64,000 nt of DNA from Chryseobacterium hagamense (GCF_007991455.1 NZ_BJYJ01000006.1:1-64000); one strand, 5' to 3'. Shown: positions 33,874 to 43,331, counted from the stretch's first letter. The notes: generated by a model not told the origin, from the letters alone. Made by a program: numbers and translations.

Positions 33874-34008
33874 GCTTTATCTTTCAAACCGTTAAAATTA
33901 TTTTTTAATTCCCCTCAGAAATATCAACATTCAATTATTAATCAATCGCCATTCAGGGAAATTATCGGGGGAAGATAACAGCGGCCGTTTTTTCTTATTA
34001 CATTTTCG

Positions 34009-34016
34009 TACTTTTG
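34009..34016 (+). promoter_or_regulatory. -7 promoter element TACTTTTG for the ABC-F gene
   Basis: TAnnTTTG match 40 bases before the ATG at 34056. It overlaps an in-frame TTG at 34014, which rules that codon out as the start. Confidence 0.5.
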
Positions 34017-34055
34017 CGGCTCAGTAGAAGTTATAACCCAAACCATCAGTTTCCC

Positions 34056-35954
34056 ATGAATTACGTTTCCGTTGAAAACCTGACCAAATCTTACGGCATC
34101 AAAGTTTTGTTCGAAAATATTACCTGCCATGTCAATGAAGGTGATAAAATAGCCATTGTTGCCAAAAACGGAAGCGGAAAATCCACCCTGCTGAAAATCC
34201 TGATGGGAAAAGAGATTGCCGACAGCGGAACGGTAAACATCAACAAAGACATCCAGGTCGTCTTGTTTGATCAGGAAATTGATTTTGATCCGGGCCTTAC
34301 CATCGACGAATTTATGATGACCCTGGATTCGGCGCCGATCATGGCCCTGAAGAATTACCATAAATCCCTTCATTCCACCGACACCGGTTTTATTGAAAAA
34401 GCATTGCTGGATATGGAAGCCCATAAGGCATGGGACCTGGAAAACGAGATGAAGCAGATCCTTTCCCAGCTTAAAATTACGGATCTGGAAGCAAAAATGG
34501 GAACCCTTTCCGGAGGACAGATCAAAAGGGTTGCCCTGGCCAAGCTGCTTACGGAAACCCGTGCCGAGCACCGCCATACCCTGCTGATCATGGATGAGCC
34601 CACCAACCACCTGGACGTGGAAATGGTGGAATGGCTGGAAAATTATTTAAGCAAAGCAAAAATTACCCTGCTGCTGGTTACCCACGACCGGTATTTCCTC
34701 GACAGCGTCTGCGATACGATCTGGGAAATGGAAGACGGGAATCTTTACATGCATAACGGGTCTTATGCAACCTATCTGGAGAATAAAATGATCCGCGAGG
34801 ACAACCTCAACGCGACCATCGATAAAGCCAACAACCTCTACCGGAAAGAGCTGGAGTGGATGCGCAGGCAGCCGAAAGCCAGGACCACAAAATCCAAATC
34901 GCGGATCGATGCTTTTTACGACACGGAAAAAGTAGCCAAAACCGATACCCGGAAACAGGGCCTCGAACTGGATTTCGAAATGAAAAGGCTGGGCAGCAAA
35001 ATCCTGGAGCTCCACCATATCGATAAAAGTTTCGGAAGCAAAGTGCTGTTGAAAGATTTCAGTTACCAGTTCCAACGGGGCGAAAAAGTAGGAATCGTAG
35101 GAAAAAACGGAGCCGGAAAATCGACCCTGCTGAATATTATCCAGGGATTGGAAAAAGCCGACCGAGGGGAAATCGAAACCGGTGAAACCATCAGCTTCGG
35201 CTATTTTTCGCAAAAAGGGCTTACTTATAAAGAAAACGAAAGAGTCATCGATTTTATTAAAGAAGTGGCGGAGTATTACCCTTTGGCCAATGGCAAAAGC
35301 CTTTCGGCATCGCAGTTCCTGAGACTGTTTTTATTTGACGACCAGACGCAGTACTCTCCTATTTCCAAACTGTCCGGTGGAGAGAAAAGAAGGCTGCATC
35401 TTATGTATATCCTGTACCAGAACCCGAACTTCCTGATTTTTGATGAACCGACGAATGACCTGGATCTTCCGACTTTAACGGTGCTGGAAAATTTCCTGCA
35501 GCAGTTCCAGGGTTCACTGATCATCGTTTCCCACGACCGTTATTTTATGGACCGGATCGTAGATCATATCCTGGCCTTTGAAGGCGAAGGAAAGATCCGT
35601 GATTTTACCGGTAATTTCTCGGAATACCGTGAAGCGAAAAGCAAGGAAGATGCATTGGAAAAATCGGCTGCGGCAAAACCGGAACCTGTAAAAGAAACGG
35701 CTCAGGCTGTGAATACTCCTAATGCCTCCAAAAAGAAAAGGCTTTCCTTCAAGGAACAGCGCGAACTGGAAACCATTGAAAAAGAAATGCCCGAACTGGA
35801 AGAACAACGGGCAAAAATCATGGATCAGCTTAATAATGAAAGCGATTACGAAAAAATTTCAAAGCTTTCCGCAGACCTGGAAAACATTTCCGGCAAACTG
35901 GAAGACCATGAAATGCGCTGGCTGGAACTTCAGGAGATGCTGGGAGAAGCCTGA
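34056..35954 (+). CDS. ABC-F family ATPase, Uup-like
   Basis: 632 residues, soluble, with two ABC domains and no membrane segment. First domain: AKNGSGKSTLLK, LSGGQIKRVALAKLL, LLIMDEPTNHLD. Second domain: GKNGAGKSTLLN, LSGGEKRRLHLMYIL, LIFDEPTNDLD. A linker of about 70 residues lies between. The C-terminus (KRLSFKEQRELETIEKEMPELEEQRAKIMDQL...) is a charged coiled coil as in Uup. ABC-F proteins act on the ribosome or on DNA structures. The ATG at 34056 is chosen from the promoter position and from MNYVSVENLTKSYG. Confidence 0.92.
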   Translation: MNYVSVENLTKSYGIKVLFENITCHVNEGDKIAIVAKNGSGKSTLLKILMGKEIADSGTVNINKDIQVVLFDQEIDFDPGLTIDEFMMTLDSAPIMALKNYHKSLHSTDTGFIEKALLDMEAHKAWDLENEMKQILSQLKITDLEAKMGTLSGGQIKRVALAKLLTETRAEHRHTLLIMDEPTNHLDVEMVEWLENYLSKAKITLLLVTHDRYFLDSVCDTIWEMEDGNLYMHNGSYATYLENKMIREDNLNATIDKANNLYRKELEWMRRQPKARTTKSKSRIDAFYDTEKVAKTDTRKQGLELDFEMKRLGSKILELHHIDKSFGSKVLLKDFSYQFQRGEKVGIVGKNGAGKSTLLNIIQGLEKADRGEIETGETISFGYFSQKGLTYKENERVIDFIKEVAEYYPLANGKSLSASQFLRLFLFDDQTQYSPISKLSGGEKRRLHLMYILYQNPNFLIFDEPTNDLDLPTLTVLENFLQQFQGSLIIVSHDRYFMDRIVDHILAFEGEGKIRDFTGNFSEYREAKSKEDALEKSAAAKPEPVKETAQAVNTPNASKKKRLSFKEQRELETIEKEMPELEEQRAKIMDQLNNESDYEKISKLSADLENISGKLEDHEMRWLELQEMLGEA

Positions 35955-35957
35955 TGG

Positions 35958-36094
35958 GTTTGAGTGTTTTGGAGCGGAAGCGTTTGAGCGTTTGAGGGTA
36001 TGAGAATAAAATTTATTCTGAATTTTATTCTCAAAAAAACTCAAACTCTATTAACCTTAAACTTTATAACACTCAAACACTCCAACCCCTATCA
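35958..36094. other. Palindromic intergenic region between convergent genes
   Basis: A perfect 13-bp inner stem TGAGAATAAAATT (36001-36013) / AATTTTATTCTCA (36021-36033) lies between longer imperfect arms, GGGTTTGAGTGTT on the left and AACACTCAAACACTCCAACCC on the right. GTTTGAG recurs several times. Sited between the ABC-F gene and the minus-strand oxidoreductase, it probably terminates both; its size is unusual for that. Confidence 0.5.
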
Positions 36095-36144
36095 CTGTCT
36101 GATACCATCACCCCAAAAACTCGCAGGCTCAAACGCCCTAACTT

Positions 36145-37200
36145 CTAAAGATAAACCACCCGCTCACCCGCGGCACTTTCCAGGGCAGCATCGATGATTT
36201 TCATATTTCTGATGATTTCTCCGGCCGGTGACGGCAGAGCATACCCGAAGACGATAAATTCGTAAATCTGCTGGTAATAATTCATATAATTGCCGGGCTC
36301 GCTGGAAGTGGATGTTCTTTCGGTTTCTTTATTTTCATTTAAAAAATTCAGGATTCCGTCGGCTTCTTTCAGTGGCCGTGTCCAGTCTTCACCGTAGGCA
36401 GGAATACTCCCTGCAACCAGCTCATTCTCCTGATCATCGGATCTTTCCTGCAAAAAGCTGCCCTTTTCCCCATGGATGGCATAGGCATAATGGGCTTCTT
36501 TGGTAAATACGGAAGATTTTAATCTTACCCGGAGATCGTTTTGATAAAATAAAATAATTTCAAAATAATCATTGGCGAATTCTTTTCCTTTCATCGAAAA
36601 TACGTCAGCAAAAAGCTTTTCCGGATATCCGAAGTACTGCACCGCCTGATCTATGAGATGCGACCCGAGATCATGAAGCGAACCGGAACCCGCAGCTTCG
36701 GGATTTTCCTTATGTGCTTTTCCGCTAGGATCGGTACGGAACCTGTCGAAACGGATCTCCGCCTCCTTAATGTTCCCCAATCTGCCTTCACTCACGATTT
36801 TCTGTACCTGAAGATAATCGCGGTCGAATCTCCGGTTCTGGTAAACGCTCAGAAACAATCCTTTTTCTTCTGCCAGCAGCACCAGTTGTTCCGCTTCTTC
36901 CACATTAACGGCAAAAGGCTTTTCCACCACGACGTTCTTTCCCGCTTCTAAAGCTTTTTTTACATATTCGAAATGGGTCTGCACCGGAGTATTAACAATA
37001 ACCAATTCAACATCTGCATTTCGAAGCATTTCTTCTACCGAACGGTAAAGGGTGGCTTCAGGATACTTTTCCCTGGATTCTTCCCGGCTCCGCTCTACAA
37101 TGGCCGACAAAGAAAATCCTGGATGTTCTTTCAGGAATGGGGCATGGAATACTTTTCCGCTCATTCCGAAGGCACAAAGCCCAACTTTTACTAATTGCAT
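36145..37200 (-). CDS. Gfo/Idh/MocA family oxidoreductase
   Basis: 351 residues from the ATG at 37200 (MQLVKVGLCAFGMSGKVFHAPF). In-frame codons upstream to 37404 would overlap the divergent TonB gene start region and read as non-coding. Rossmann motif GLCAFGMSGKVFHAP, VIVNTPVQTHFEYVKKALEAGKNVVVEKPFAVNVEEAE (the EKP signature), and the C-terminal dimer domain (GSGSLHDLGSHLIDQAVQYFG). NAD(P)-dependent dehydrogenase of sugars or related molecules; substrate unknown. The promoter box is at 37215. Confidence 0.9.
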   Translation of the reverse strand: MQLVKVGLCAFGMSGKVFHAPFLKEHPGFSLSAIVERSREESREKYPEATLYRSVEEMLRNADVELVIVNTPVQTHFEYVKKALEAGKNVVVEKPFAVNVEEAEQLVLLAEEKGLFLSVYQNRRFDRDYLQVQKIVSEGRLGNIKEAEIRFDRFRTDPSGKAHKENPEAAGSGSLHDLGSHLIDQAVQYFGYPEKLFADVFSMKGKEFANDYFEIILFYQNDLRVRLKSSVFTKEAHYAYAIHGEKGSFLQERSDDQENELVAGSIPAYGEDWTRPLKEADGILNFLNENKETERTSTSSEPGNYMNYYQQIYEFIVFGYALPSPAGEIIRNMKIIDAALESAAGERVVYL

Positions 37201-37214
37201 AAGTCTGTTTTTAA

Positions 37215-37222
37215 CAAATATA
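37215..37222 (-). promoter_or_regulatory. -7 promoter element TATATTTG
   Basis: TAnnTTTG match 14 bases before the oxidoreductase ATG at 37200; supports that start. Confidence 0.5.
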
Positions 37223-37321
37223 TTTATAAAATTTTTTATTCCCCCGGAATTTCTATTCCGGCAGCCTGAGATCAACTGATAAAAATCATTATTTTTATTT
37301 TGAATAAATCTAAATAAACTA

Positions 37322-37329
37322 TACATTTG
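37322..37329 (+). promoter_or_regulatory. -7 promoter element TACATTTG
   Basis: TAnnTTTG match 37 bases before the TonB-dependent receptor start at 37367. Confidence 0.5.
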
Positions 37330-37366
37330 CGGCTTATTTAAAACTCTTCTAAATAATAAACTCAAC

Positions 37367-39646
37367 ATGAAACAGCAGCTGGTAACTTTAGGATTATTAT
37401 TCACAGCCGTATCCCTAGGGGCACAATTGAAAAATGCCGAAGCGGATACCGTACGGATTCAGACCATTGAAGACGTCAACCTTCACAAAACGGGAAATCC
37501 GAATAAAGCAAGGCCTATGTCTACCAAGTCCAATCTTACGGTGATGGAAACGCCCCAGCCGATCGCTATCGTAACACACGAGATCATCGAGCAGCAGCAG
37601 GCCAAGCAGCTGAGCGACGTCCTGCAGAATGTAAACGGTATTTATATAACGTCTTCCAGAGGAAATTCCCAGGACAGTTTCGGCGGACGCGGTTTCATTT
37701 TGGGGAATGATAATATTTTCAAGAACGGTTCAAGAATTAACAGCGGCGTATTCCCTGAAGTAACGGGGCTGGAAAGGGTTGAGGTTTTAAAAGGGGCAAA
37801 TGCCATGCTTTACGGAAATACGGCAGCCGGCGGTGTCATCAATATGATCACCAAGAAACCGAAGTTCAATTTCGGGGGAAGCGTAGGAATGAATGCCGGG
37901 AGCTGGAATTCTTACAAGCCTGTGGTTGATTTTTACGGGCCGCTGTCAAAAAATATAGCTTTCCGGGTGAACGGGGCGTATGAGTATGCAGAAAGTTTCA
38001 GAGATGTGGTACAATCGGAAAAATACTATTTCAATCCTTCATTTTTGTTTAATCTAAGCGACCGTTCACAATTGATCATTGAAGCAGACTATCTAAAAAA
38101 TAATTTTACTCCCGATTTCGGGATCGGTTCCATCACCGAAAAAGACCAGAGCTACCGCCTGAACGATACGGTTGCCCGGAATGTCTTCTTCGGAACGGAC
38201 TGGCAGTATCAAAATGTAGAACAGGCTTCCACCAATGTCACTTTCAATCACCGGTTTGATGAAAAATGGTCTTTGAATGCCACGGCTTCATACCAGAATT
38301 ACACCAAAGATTATTTTTCTACCGAAAGGGTACAGTGGATTTACGATACGAAAGATAAGACGGTAGATCCGAACAGGCTGTCGTGGAAAAGACCGTTCGG
38401 AAAAACCTACAACGAGCAGAATTATACTTCTGCCCAGGTGAACCTCAATGGTGAATTCAGTACCGGAACAATAGGCCATAAGGTACTGATCGGTTCAGAT
38501 GCCGATTACAGCCAGGCAGACTCTTATACCTACAATGTCAGTGCACCTGTCAATCTACTATATCTGGATGATCCTTCTACGTGGGGCAGTGTTGATATGC
38601 CAAATGCGGTTGGTAATACAAAAAGCAGGATCAATACAAGAAGAATCGGTGTTTATGCACAGGATTTTATCAGCTTGACCAAACAGTTTAAGGTAATTGC
38701 CGGATTAAGATGGTCTTATGTAGAAAATATGCCGACCATCATGACCCGCTTAACGACAAACGAAAAGTCTGAGGTTGCCAATTCATCCACATCCAATACG
38801 GCATTTTCTCCAAAAGTAGGAATCGTCTATATGCCGAATGACAATTTTTCAGCATTTGCCACCTATACCAATTCATTCGTTGCCAATACAGGATATACTT
38901 CCGATCAGTTCAATACGGTAAATACGAGTGTACCCACACAGGTTGAAAGCCAATTAAATGGCCTTTCCAGATTAAGTATAAAACCCACTACCGTAGAGCA
39001 ATATGAAATCGGATTCAAGAAAAACCTGTGGAATAATGCCTTGGCGGTAAATGTAACAGCTTACCAGATTATGTACAATAATTATTACCAGACTTACTGG
39101 TATCTCGGACAAAACGGGCAGCCTCTCACTTCCCAAGACACCAATCTCAAAGAATTTGCAGGAAAAATGAGGAGCCGTGGTGCTGAACTGGACATTACAG
39201 GAAACCCGACAGAAAACATTTCGATCATCGGAGGTTTTTCTTATAACAATTCGGTATACATAGATACTCCGGAAAAAGGATATGTTGAAAATCAGAGGTT
39301 GGTAAGAACGCCTGCTACCACTGCCAATGCGTCTGTGTTTTATAAATTCACGAATTATGCAAAAGGCTTGAAAGTAGGTGCCGGGATTTATTACATCGGT
39401 GACCGGATTGCAGGCTGGAATGATACCAAATCTACCAACACAAGCAGGAATAATGTAAGCCGAATGTTTGACCTTAAGGATTATACCACGGTTTCCCTTT
39501 CCCTGGGATATGAATGGAGTAAATTTTCCGTTCAGGCAAAGGTCGGAAACCTTTTCGATGTGATCAACTACAATGTTCATGAGAACTATTCCGTGAATCC
39601 GATTACGCCGAGAAATTATTATTTTACCCTGACGTACAAACTCTGA
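37367..39646 (+). CDS. TonB-dependent siderophore receptor
   Basis: 759 residues. Signal peptide MKQQLVTLGLLFTAVSLGAQ. Plug domain over residues about 50-170 (METPQPIAIVTHEIIEQQQAKQLSDVLQNVNGIY, SFGGRGF, VFPEVTGLERVEVLKGANAMLYGNTAAGGVINMITKKP). The 22-strand barrel follows, ending PRNYYFTLTYKL with a terminal leucine. Plug wording matches siderophore receptors. The PepSY-type membrane gene 88 bases downstream supports an iron role. Import of ferric siderophore into the periplasm is inferred. Fur or other regulation was not resolved. Confidence 0.93.
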   Translation: MKQQLVTLGLLFTAVSLGAQLKNAEADTVRIQTIEDVNLHKTGNPNKARPMSTKSNLTVMETPQPIAIVTHEIIEQQQAKQLSDVLQNVNGIYITSSRGNSQDSFGGRGFILGNDNIFKNGSRINSGVFPEVTGLERVEVLKGANAMLYGNTAAGGVINMITKKPKFNFGGSVGMNAGSWNSYKPVVDFYGPLSKNIAFRVNGAYEYAESFRDVVQSEKYYFNPSFLFNLSDRSQLIIEADYLKNNFTPDFGIGSITEKDQSYRLNDTVARNVFFGTDWQYQNVEQASTNVTFNHRFDEKWSLNATASYQNYTKDYFSTERVQWIYDTKDKTVDPNRLSWKRPFGKTYNEQNYTSAQVNLNGEFSTGTIGHKVLIGSDADYSQADSYTYNVSAPVNLLYLDDPSTWGSVDMPNAVGNTKSRINTRRIGVYAQDFISLTKQFKVIAGLRWSYVENMPTIMTRLTTNEKSEVANSSTSNTAFSPKVGIVYMPNDNFSAFATYTNSFVANTGYTSDQFNTVNTSVPTQVESQLNGLSRLSIKPTTVEQYEIGFKKNLWNNALAVNVTAYQIMYNNYYQTYWYLGQNGQPLTSQDTNLKEFAGKMRSRGAELDITGNPTENISIIGGFSYNNSVYIDTPEKGYVENQRLVRTPATTANASVFYKFTNYAKGLKVGAGIYYIGDRIAGWNDTKSTNTSRNNVSRMFDLKDYTTVSLSLGYEWSKFSVQAKVGNLFDVINYNVHENYSVNPITPRNYYFTLTYKL

Positions 39647-39734
39647 AAACAGAACTAGAATAATTTCTTCAATCAAAGTGGGAATTGCAATTTTGCAGTT
39701 TCCACTTTTGAAATTTAAAACAAACAAATAAGAT

Positions 39735-40250
39735 ATGGATAAGATTAAAGACACACGAAGTTTTATGAGGGTTACCCACCGTTACCTGGGCTATTTCCTT
39801 GCCGGGATTATGGCCGTTTATGCGGTAAGCGGGGTTTTGCTGGTCTACCGGGACACGGATTTCCTGAAAAAAGAAAAAAATTATGACAAAATTATCGGCA
39901 AAAACCTGGATGAAAAAGCTTTAGGAAAAGAATTAAAAATAAAAAACCTGGAAGTGCAGAAAACAGAAGGTAATGTTCTAAAATTCAAGCAGGGAACCTA
40001 CGATTCAGCTACAGGACAGGCAAGGTATACCAAAAAGGAACTGCCCTTCCTGCTGGACAAAATGACAAAGCTTCATAAATCCCAGTCCAAAGACACCCTA
40101 TCGCCGCTTAATACATTTTTCGGGATTTCATTATTCTTTTTTGTGATCTCCAGTTTCTGGATGTTCAACCCTAAGACAAAAGCGTTCAAGAGGGGAATGA
40201 TTTTTACGGTGGCAGGATTGGCCGTTGCCGTTATCCTGCTGCTTGTCTGA
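39735..40250 (+). CDS. PepSY-associated membrane protein (small)
   Basis: 171 residues. MRVTHRYLGYFLAGIMAVYAVSGVLLVYRDT is the first transmembrane unit typical of PepSY-TM proteins linked to siderophore reduction. A short periplasmic loop (residues about 40-110) and two more membrane segments follow (NTFFGISLFFFVISSFWMF, GMIFTVAGLAVAVILLLV). It is about half the usual PepSY-TM reductase length. It follows the siderophore receptor in the same direction, so a helper role in iron use is inferred. Confidence 0.8.
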   Translation: MDKIKDTRSFMRVTHRYLGYFLAGIMAVYAVSGVLLVYRDTDFLKKEKNYDKIIGKNLDEKALGKELKIKNLEVQKTEGNVLKFKQGTYDSATGQARYTKKELPFLLDKMTKLHKSQSKDTLSPLNTFFGISLFFFVISSFWMFNPKTKAFKRGMIFTVAGLAVAVILLLV

Positions 40251-40403
40251 ATGCCCATCGCCAGACAGAATGTATTATAGGATGTGGTATCCCCGAAATT
40301 GGTTTTAATTATGTTCAATTCACTACATAAGGATGAGTATGGCACATTTATTGTTTTTCTGAAACCACAAATGATAAGCATTTAAACATTAAAATAATAA
40401 ATT

Positions 40404-40994
40404 ATGAAAAAGTTAATTTTATCAGGAATATTAGCAGTTGCTGGTTTGACAACTACTGCCAATGCACAGATCCAAAGAGGAAACTGGATGGTAGGAAGCA
40501 GCCTTTTGACCAGTAATTTCGGATTGAACACAGGAGGTGGTTATAACATTGCTATCCAGCCAAAAGCGGCTTATTTTATTGAAGATAATGTAGCTGTCGG
40601 TGGTTATGTAAATCTGGGAGTAAGCAAAGTAACAAACGGAAGCCCTACAAGATTTGATTATGCAGTAGGAGGTTTAGGACGTTATTATCTGTCTCCGGGA
40701 GAAAAAGGAGTGGATAACTTATTAAACCACGGTCGTTGGTTCTTCGAAGGAAATTTGGGAGTAGGAGGATCTTCTGTTGAAAACGGAATTTCTACCAGCG
40801 GTCTTGATTTCGGTGTTGGTCCTGGATATTCTTACTTTATTACACCGAACATCGGGGTAGAAGGATTGGTAAAATATCAGGGGCAGGCAGGATTCGGAAG
40901 CGAAGGCTTAAACTCGAATATTACTTTCAACGTTGGTTTCAGCATCTTTATTCCATCTTCAAAAGGAAGAGACGTTGTAAACGATGTAAGATAA
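40404..40994 (+). CDS. Outer-membrane beta-barrel protein (porin-family like)
   Basis: 196 residues. Signal peptide MKKLILSGILAVAGLTTTANAQ. The mature part is amphipathic beta sequence (GNWMVGSSLLTSNFGL, NIAIQPKAAYFIEDNVAVGGYVNLG, NIGVEGLVKYQGQ, NITFNVGFSIFIPS), as in small eight-stranded OmpW/OprF-like barrels. The stem-loop at 41037 follows closely. No ligand can be named. Confidence 0.82.
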   Translation: MKKLILSGILAVAGLTTTANAQIQRGNWMVGSSLLTSNFGLNTGGGYNIAIQPKAAYFIEDNVAVGGYVNLGVSKVTNGSPTRFDYAVGGLGRYYLSPGEKGVDNLLNHGRWFFEGNLGVGGSSVENGISTSGLDFGVGPGYSYFITPNIGVEGLVKYQGQAGFGSEGLNSNITFNVGFSIFIPSSKGRDVVNDVR

Positions 40995-41036
40995 AAAGAA
41001 GCAATCACTTCACACTCACTATATACTTTAGTAATG

Positions 41037-41074
41037 AAATCGTCCCGGGAAGAAATTTCCGGGACGATTTTCGT
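41037..41074. terminator. Intrinsic terminator between convergent genes
   Basis: A 12-bp stem AAATCGTCCCGG / CCGGGACGATTT with T residues after. Lies between the barrel gene and the minus-strand peroxiredoxin. Confidence 0.85.
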
Positions 41075-41109
41075 ACAAATTAAAACTAAACTATAAAAAA
41101 TCAAATAAA

Positions 41110-41745
41110 TCATGTATTCGGTTGGGGCGTATATCTCAGATACGGCTTTACTTCGGTTACGCCTTTCGGGAAGATTTTTCTGGCCTCTTCCGTAGAAACC
41201 GAAGGCGGAACAATCACATCGTCGCCATCCTGCCAGTTTACCGGCGTAGCAATTTTATGGGAATCCACGAGCTGCAGGGAATCCAGAACCCTCAGGATTT
41301 CATTGAAATTGCGTCCTGTGGAAGCAGGATAGGTAATAATCAGCCTCACTTTCTTTTCAGGATCAATGATCAGTAAAGAACGGACAGTTGCCGTTGCCGA
41401 AGCATTCGGATGAATAAAGTCGTACAGTTCGGAAATCTTTCTGTCCTTATCCGCTATAATCGGAAACTGTACATCTGTCTCCTGGGTTTCATTAATATCT
41501 CTGATCCAGTTCCGGTGGTCTTCTACTCCGTCTACACTCAGGGCAATTACTTTTGTCCCTCTTTTATCAAATTCCTCTTTCAGTCTGGAAGTATAACCCA
41601 GCTCTGTAGTGCAGACCGGGGTGTAATCTGCAGGATGCGAAAATAAAATCCCCCAGGAATCTCCCAGGTAATCGTAGAAATGAAGATCTCCTGCAGAAGT
41701 TTCTGCCTGGAAATCGGGTGCGGTGTCTCCTAGTTTGATTGACAT
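41110..41745 (-). CDS. Peroxiredoxin, Prx6 type
   Basis: 211 residues, cytoplasmic. Reduces hydrogen peroxide and organic peroxides. PADYTPVCTTELG holds the peroxidatic cysteine (Cys45). The long C-terminal half (PEKKVRLIITYPASTGRNFNEILRVLDSLQL ... VNWQDGDDVIVPPSVS) is specific to the 1-Cys Prx6 group. A -7 box at 41769-41776 (TAAATTTG on the minus strand) lies about 24 bases before the start. Single-gene unit, divergent from mscS. Confidence 0.95.
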   Translation of the reverse strand: MSIKLGDTAPDFQAETSAGDLHFYDYLGDSWGILFSHPADYTPVCTTELGYTSRLKEEFDKRGTKVIALSVDGVEDHRNWIRDINETQETDVQFPIIADKDRKISELYDFIHPNASATATVRSLLIIDPEKKVRLIITYPASTGRNFNEILRVLDSLQLVDSHKIATPVNWQDGDDVIVPPSVSTEEARKIFPKGVTEVKPYLRYTPQPNT

Positions 41746-41768
41746 AATATTTTGTTCTTATTAGTCTA

Positions 41769-41776
41769 CAAATTTA
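41769..41776 (-). promoter_or_regulatory. -7 promoter element TAAATTTG
   Basis: Perfect TAnnTTTG match upstream of the peroxiredoxin gene. Confidence 0.5.
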
Positions 41777-41843
41777 GTAGAGTTTTTGAAACTGGCAAAA
41801 TTTTTGTTTAAAAATTGTATCTTTAATCAAATTTTTTTTTAGC

Positions 41844-42731
41844 ATGAAGGAAGGCACTCTCGGATATATTGATGTGGTGTACCGGGTTTTGGAAAACTGG
41901 TACCTGAAATTTGCAGAACTTACCCCCAAACTCGTCGTCGGAATTCTGGTGTTCTCACTGTTTCTTATCACCAGTAAATATCTGAGTAAGGCTGCCGTCA
42001 AACTTTTCCATAAGCTGTTTCCTAAAAGCAAAAGAGAAAGTTCCCTGGTGACAACCATCAGTATCTTCCGTTTTCTGATCATGATTATGGGAACATTCAT
42101 TGCGCTGGAGATTATGGGATTCAGTGGCTTCCTCTGGAAGTTTATCGGAAGTTTAGGAGTAGCCGGGGTTATTGCCGGGGTTGCGCTGAAGGATCTCGTC
42201 TCCAGTATATTCTCCGGAATGCTGATCGGGATTGACAAAGCCTTTAAAATCGGAGACTATATCAGTATCGGAAATAATTCAGGTACCGTGATGGAAATCG
42301 GTTTCCTGACGACGAAAATCATCAGTGACGACGGGAAGAAAGTCTACATCCCGAATCAGGTGATCTTCAACGCTCCGTTCTCCAACATCAGTGCGTCGCC
42401 GCAGCGGAAAATCATTCTCAATTTTGAAATTCCGGCAGATCAGGACATCAACAAAGCCCGTGTCATTGCTTCCGAAATTCTTCAGGAACTTCATGATATT
42501 GACCGTCCTGAAGCTTCGGAAGTTATTTTCACCGACCTGAAACAGGGGGTTTTTACCTTACAGGTTAAATTCTGGATGACTGTGGGAGCCAATATGGGGG
42601 TCCTGAAAAGCAAAGCATTCCTTAAGATCAAGGAAAGGCTGGATCAAAGCGGCATTCAGCTGGTAACCCCCACCAGCATCAGCATCGCAGACGGAAATTC
42701 CTCAGCACTGCTGAATAATCAGCAACAGTAA
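41844..42731 (+). CDS. MscS-family mechanosensitive channel
   Basis: 295 residues, inner membrane. Three membrane segments: residues 25-45 (LVVGILVFSLFLITSKYL), 65-90 (ISIFRFLIMIMGTFIALEIMGF), and the pore helix FIGSLGVAGVIAGVALKDLVSSIFSGMLIGIDKAF, rich in Gly/Ala. The MscS beta domain (IGDYISIGNNSGTVMEIGFLTTKI, YIPNQVIFNAPFSN) and the C-terminal alpha/beta domain follow. Releases solutes under hypo-osmotic shock. Confidence 0.93.
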   Translation: MKEGTLGYIDVVYRVLENWYLKFAELTPKLVVGILVFSLFLITSKYLSKAAVKLFHKLFPKSKRESSLVTTISIFRFLIMIMGTFIALEIMGFSGFLWKFIGSLGVAGVIAGVALKDLVSSIFSGMLIGIDKAFKIGDYISIGNNSGTVMEIGFLTTKIISDDGKKVYIPNQVIFNAPFSNISASPQRKIILNFEIPADQDINKARVIASEILQELHDIDRPEASEVIFTDLKQGVFTLQVKFWMTVGANMGVLKSKAFLKIKERLDQSGIQLVTPTSISIADGNSSALLNNQQQ

Positions 42732-42755
42732 TTCTCCTCAATAAATATGAATTAT

Positions 42756-42784
42756 AAAAGCAGCCTGTGACGAGACTGCTTTTT
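42756..42784 (+). terminator. Intrinsic terminator
   Basis: AAAAGCAG pairs with CTGCTTTT across a 12-nt loop, then T. Ends the mscS unit. Confidence 0.75.
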
Positions 42785-42839
42785 AAATAATTGGTGCATT
42801 ACTGATAATCTTAAGCTATTTGACGGCATGACCAGCCGG

Positions 42840-43331
42840 TTATTTTTCCGGCATTTTCCGATCATAACGAACGTTGTCCTTAGCAGGCATTTTTATAGTA
42901 TCCGGGTCTTCCGGAATAACGGTTTCACCTATGATAACATCTTTGTTACGGATACTGTCCTGTTCCGTATCCGAAACGATCAGACCTGTAGTTCTGAAGT
43001 CTTCGTGCTTTTTCGAACAACCGGCCAGAAAAAGAATGAAAGACAACATGCCCAGTAAAATGCTGCTGTTCCGTAATGCTGAAGGCAGATACCCGAAGAG
43101 TGGATTACCTACTTTTCCGGAATTCCGAACCGGATCCAGCTGTACGGTATAAAATCGTCCACAGGTTTTCTCATTTTTTCTTTCGGCTAAAATCTGACGG
43201 ACTTCGGACGGTGTTTTCTGCGTAAAATCAATTACACATTTGTTGCAAACCGCACAGAAGCGGCCCTTTTCAAAGGGAGTCATACGGTCCCAGTCTTCAG
43301 AACAGGGATCCGGAATGTTTATCTTTTCCAT
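42840..43331 (-). CDS. Bacteroidota protein with N-terminal Cys domain and one membrane segment
   Basis: 163 residues. Residues 1-60 hold the domain DPCSEDWDRMTPFEKGRFCAVCNKCVIDFTQKT, common at the N-terminus of Bacteroidota membrane proteins; its paired cysteines (GRFCAVC) suggest metal binding. Residues about 90-107 form one hydrophobic segment (SSILLGMLSFILFLAGCSKK), ending in a lipobox-like LAGC in the middle of the protein. The rest is charged. The topology is probably cytoplasmic N-domain then periplasmic tail. No function is known. Confidence 0.75.
   Translation of the reverse strand: MEKINIPDPCSEDWDRMTPFEKGRFCAVCNKCVIDFTQKTPSEVRQILAERKNEKTCGRFYTVQLDPVRNSGKVGNPLFGYLPSALRNSSILLGMLSFILFLAGCSKKHEDFRTTGLIVSDTEQDSIRNKDVIIGETVIPEDPDTIKMPAKDNVRYDRKMPEK

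Noticed and set aside
33942..34610. A 222-codon minus-strand ORF opposite the ABC-F gene
   Set aside because: Mirror reading of the conserved Walker and signature codons of the plus-strand gene.
37201..37404. N-terminal extension of the Gfo/Idh/MocA gene
   Set aside because: The extension lacks family similarity and covers the -7 box at 37215 and the divergent TonB promoter.
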